DNA of 16,581 nucleotides from Neisseriaceae bacterium (lineage in GTDB: Bacteria > Pseudomonadota > Gammaproteobacteria > Burkholderiales > Neisseriaceae). The translations under genes and the position numbers were made by a program. The notes under the pieces are model-generated. The model searched no databases. It worked only from the letters and a program-made list of their open reading frames with translations, and was not told the origin of the DNA. This document shows, one piece after another, positions 15,297-16,581 of the stretch. Each line of letters begins with the position of its first letter. Position 1 is the stretch's first letter. The stretch covers positions 1-16,581 of the forward strand of contig JASLBZ010000057.1 of assembly GCA_030146285.1 (NCBI GenBank), given 5' to 3'.

Positions 15297-15635
15297 ATGA
15301 AAAAAATTGAGGCTATTATTAAGCCATTTAAGTTGGATGATGTTCGTGAAGCCCTAATGGATGTTGGGATTTCTGGTATGACGGTGACAGAGGTTAAGGG
15401 GTTTGGCCGCCAAAAAGGGCATACTGAAATTTATCGCGGTGCAGAGTATGCGGTCGACTTCTTGCCTAAAATTAAATTGGAAATTGTGTTGCAAGATGCG
15501 TTAGTTGATCAAGCCATTGAGGTGATTGTGACTGCAGCTCGTTCTGGCAAGATTGGTGATGGTAAGATTTTTGTGACGTCAATCGAAGATGCTATTCGAA
15601 TTCGCACTGGAGAGCGAGCAGAGGATGCAATTTAA
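15297..15635 (+). CDS. glnB: Nitrogen regulatory protein P-II
   Basis: PII is a trimeric signal protein that senses 2-oxoglutarate, ATP/ADP and, through uridylylation, glutamine. It controls enzymes such as glutamine synthetase adenylyltransferase. The product is 112 residues, the exact family length. It starts MKKIEAIIKPFKLDDV, and the T-loop has the uridylylation site Tyr51 in TEIYRGAEYAVDFLPK. The B-loop is AARSGKIGDGKIFV, and RIRTGERAEDAI ends the chain. AAGGA at 15286-15290 is spaced six bases from the ATG. No amtB follows, which favours glnB over glnK. The position divergent to purL resembles Neisseria, where these two genes are neighbours. On the plus strand the following hairpin lacks a T tract. 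Confidence 0.96.
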   Translation: MKKIEAIIKPFKLDDVREALMDVGISGMTVTEVKGFGRQKGHTEIYRGAEYAVDFLPKIKLEIVLQDALVDQAIEVIVTAARSGKIGDGKIFVTSIEDAIRIRTGERAEDAI

Positions 15636-15639
15636 ATAA

Positions 15640-15675
15640 AAAAAGCAAAAAAAAAGGTGTGGCCGAAGCCACACC
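15640..15675 (-). terminator. UUCG-loop terminator of the minus-strand DUF3149-type gene
   Basis: GGTGTGGC (15656-15663) pairs with GCCACACC (15668-15675). Read on the minus strand the loop is the stable C(UUCG)G tetraloop and the stem is followed by nine T residues and a second T run. Read on the plus strand no T tract follows. It thus ends the gene at 15721-15873 and may only partly stop glnB transcription. Confidence 0.88.
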
Positions 15676-15720
15676 ACAACACACACATCAAGAGGAATTT
15701 AATCTGTACTAAAATATTTT

Positions 15721-15873
15721 TTATTCGTCTTCTGTTGGGTCAAGATTGACTTGGTTTTTGACCCAAAAAAATATGTAAACGGCAATTAGCAAAATAACAA
15801 CTATGGTGACTAACGATAAGATGCCGACATAAGATGAGAATAAATCTCTGAGCAGTTCTTTCCACAGTTCCAT
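15721..15873 (-). CDS. Small membrane protein of the DUF3149 type
   Basis: A 50-residue protein that starts MELWKELLRDLFSSYVG, continues into one hydrophobic helix (about residues 15-37) and ends in the charged tail NLDPTEDE. The pattern of a short amphipathic start, YVGILSLVTI and a single helix followed by VYIFFWVKN resembles DUF3149, a family of unknown function common in betaproteobacteria; this match is by memory. Support for a real gene is good despite its length. AGGA is placed six bases before the ATG (read on the minus strand), and a textbook terminator lies 45 bases after the stop. It is convergent with glnB. Function unknown; probably an inner-membrane microprotein. Confidence 0.72.
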   Translation of the reverse strand: MELWKELLRDLFSSYVGILSLVTIVVILLIAVYIFFWVKNQVNLDPTEDE

Positions 15874-16105
15874 GCTATATCCTTTTGGTTTTCTCGCAGC
15901 AGTTCATGACTACAACGAAGCTAATATTAATATAGCCCATATCATAAATTATTTAATAAATTGGCATATTGATATGTGTCAATATTAGCACTATGAATTT
16001 AATTAATTTTAACCTTTTTCGGGTAGTACTTAAAAATATTTAACATGAAATTATAGTACCACGTCATTTTATGCTTTGCCATGAATTTGGCATAACTGTA
16101 ATAAT
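15874..16105. other. AT-rich non-coding stretch
   Basis: This stretch separates the conserved block from the accessory end of the window. It holds the presumed promoter of the minus-strand gene ending at 15721, the nested inverted repeats at 15920-15989, and a weak dyad TGCCA/TGGCA at 16077-16092. I see no tRNA, no ORF with a convincing start, and no clear promoter pair. Confidence 0.5.
15920..15989. repeat. Nested AT-rich inverted repeats
   Basis: The outer arms GCTAATATT (15920-15928) and AATATTAGC (15981-15989) are exact reverse complements. Inside them CATATCA (15938-15944) and TGATATG (15970-15976) pair as well, so the 70 bases could fold into one interrupted cruciform or hairpin. It may be a small decayed mobile or regulatory element. 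AT-rich DNA makes chance pairing possible. Confidence 0.4.
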
Positions 16106-16339
16106 ATGTTGTTTATTTGTTATTTAGGTATGGCAGCAATCAGATATGGCAATGCCATTACTTCTTTGGCATTGTTTGTGTTTATTATGTACCGTGCGGT
16201 ACATAAAATCAAACATTATTTGAAGAATGAATACGAGCCGTTGGTATTAGGTGATAAAGCTGTTGTGATTATGATAATTGCTATTCTCAGAATGGTTATT
16301 GTTGTCAATATTTCCAGTTGGCTATCACACGGTAGGTAA
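16106..16339 (+). CDS. Orphan two-helix membrane ORF, possibly truncated
   Basis: I do not recognise this 77-residue frame. It has two hydrophobic segments (about residues 16-29 and 50-68) separated by a basic, polar loop (HKIKHYLKNEYEP), which is a credible membrane-protein topology. No Shine-Dalgarno sequence precedes the ATG at 16106, and an internal ATG at 16130 is no better supported. The last residues (HGR and stop) lie next to or inside what looks like the end of the insertion-sequence remnant, so the original C terminus may be lost. It sits upstream of an RHS-protein piece. Small membrane proteins near RHS genes are sometimes toxin-immunity proteins, but nothing in the sequence proves that here. 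Confidence 0.4.
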   Translation: MLFICYLGMAAIRYGNAITSLALFVFIMYRAVHKIKHYLKNEYEPLVLGDKAVVIMIIAILRMVIVVNISSWLSHGR

Positions 16340-16362
16340 TTCCCCATTTTTAATAGGATTTT

Positions 16363-16458
16363 TCAGTAGAACTCATTAATCATCAGTGGTGGTTTGCCGT
16401 CGTTAGCTGTATGTGGTCTTTCATGATTATTAAACCATAACCATGTCATGGCACTATA
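16363..16458 (-). pseudogene. IS3-family-like transposase, C-terminal remnant
   Basis: Read on the minus strand, 31 codons and a stop encode a peptide with MTWLWFNNHERPH, GKPPL and a final NEFY. The W-x-W-(Y/F)-N-(N/H)-x-ERP-H pattern is the conserved C-terminal end of the integrase core (rve domain) of IS3-family OrfB transposases, most like the IS407 type as far as I recall. The frame simply ends at 16458, where RHS coding sequence begins, so all upstream parts, including the DDE residues, are missing. About 25 bases outward of its stop, a CCCCATTTTT-containing stretch (near 16340-16360) may be the former terminal inverted repeat. It is an inactive fragment. Confidence 0.75.
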
Positions 16459-16459
16459 G

Positions 16460-16581
16460 GTCAACCGCTTAACGAAGATTGAAAATGGTGAAAAGACTGT
16501 TTATGGCTACAATAAAAATGATCAATTGCTCACAGAAACCATTAGTAAAACCGATGGCACAAGCACAACGATCAATTATGG
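16460..16581 (+). pseudogene. RHS/YD-repeat protein fragment, 5' end lost, runs off the window
   Basis: The plus frame starting at 16460 is open to the window end (40 codons) and reads VNRLTKIENGEKTVYGYNK at its start, followed by NDQLLTETI and later TTINYG. NRLTKI and YGYNKNDQL match the YD/RHS repeat pattern (xLgRLt.. YxYdxxGqL). RHS proteins are large polymorphic toxin carriers whose repeats form a shell around a C-terminal toxin. No start codon lies in frame before a TAG at 16457-16459, and the upstream DNA belongs to a transposase remnant on the other strand. So the N-terminal side is missing here. How far the frame continues, and whether a toxin tip follows, cannot be seen. Confidence 0.75.

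Noticed and set aside
16069..16095. TTGGCA near 16087 as a -35 or sigma-54 element of the orphan ORF
   Set aside because: No -10 hexamer lies at a normal distance, and the -24/-12 spacing pattern is not met.
16460..16581. A complete new gene starting in the RHS-like stretch
   Set aside because: No ATG or GTG is in frame after the TAG at 16457-16459, and the sequence begins in the middle of a repeat unit; treated as a fragment.
1..16581. CRISPR array, tRNA or rRNA gene
   Set aside because: No regularly spaced direct repeats, and no cloverleaf or rRNA-like sequence was recognised on either strand by eye.

Overview
The window carries a compact block of conserved housekeeping genes from a betaproteobacterium, most probably a member of the Neisseriaceae. 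Several things point there. There are strong protein matches, from recall, to neisserial RpsA, IhfB, RlmN, PilW, IspG, PurL and GlnB. hisS-yfgM-der has no bamB between yfgM and der, as known for Neisseria. glnB and purL are adjacent and divergent. A 12-base word, AGGCTGCCTGAA, sits in an inverted repeat after ndk and matches the Simonsiella-type dialect of the Neisseriaceae DNA uptake sequence. The base composition is moderately AT-rich. The genus cannot be fixed from this sequence.

Layout. 1-1141: the 3' part of rpsA, then ihfB and a strong terminator. 1168-2301: zapE. 2390-2815: ndk from its own likely promoter. 2832-8787: a tightly packed run rlmN, pilW, rodZ, ispG, hisS, yfgM, with 1-nt overlaps or short gaps for most, closed by two tandem hairpins. 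8889-10349: der. 10436-10690: hfq. A perfect bidirectional terminator separates hfq from a convergent small unknown membrane-anchored protein at 10742-11017 (minus). 11205-15134: purL (minus), divergent from glnB at 15297-15635. 15721-15873: a 50-residue DUF3149-type membrane protein on the minus strand with its own UUCG-loop terminator.

From about 15874 to the end the character changes to an accessory junction. It holds about 230 bases of AT-rich non-coding DNA with nested inverted repeats, an orphan two-helix membrane ORF (16106-16339), a C-terminal scrap of an IS3-family-like transposase on the minus strand (16363-16458), and directly abutting it an in-frame piece of an RHS/YD-repeat protein that runs out of the window (16460-16581).

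The core genes cover translation and ribosome assembly (S1, HisRS, RlmN, Der), nucleotide and nitrogen metabolism (Ndk, PurL, PII), isoprenoid synthesis (IspG), RNA and nucleoid regulation (Hfq, IHF-beta), envelope and cell shape (RodZ, YfgM, ZapE), and type IV pilus assembly (PilW). PilW and the uptake sequence both fit a naturally competent organism. I found no clearly new system in the core. The most unusual region is the IS/RHS rearrangement at the right end, with its orphan membrane ORF.
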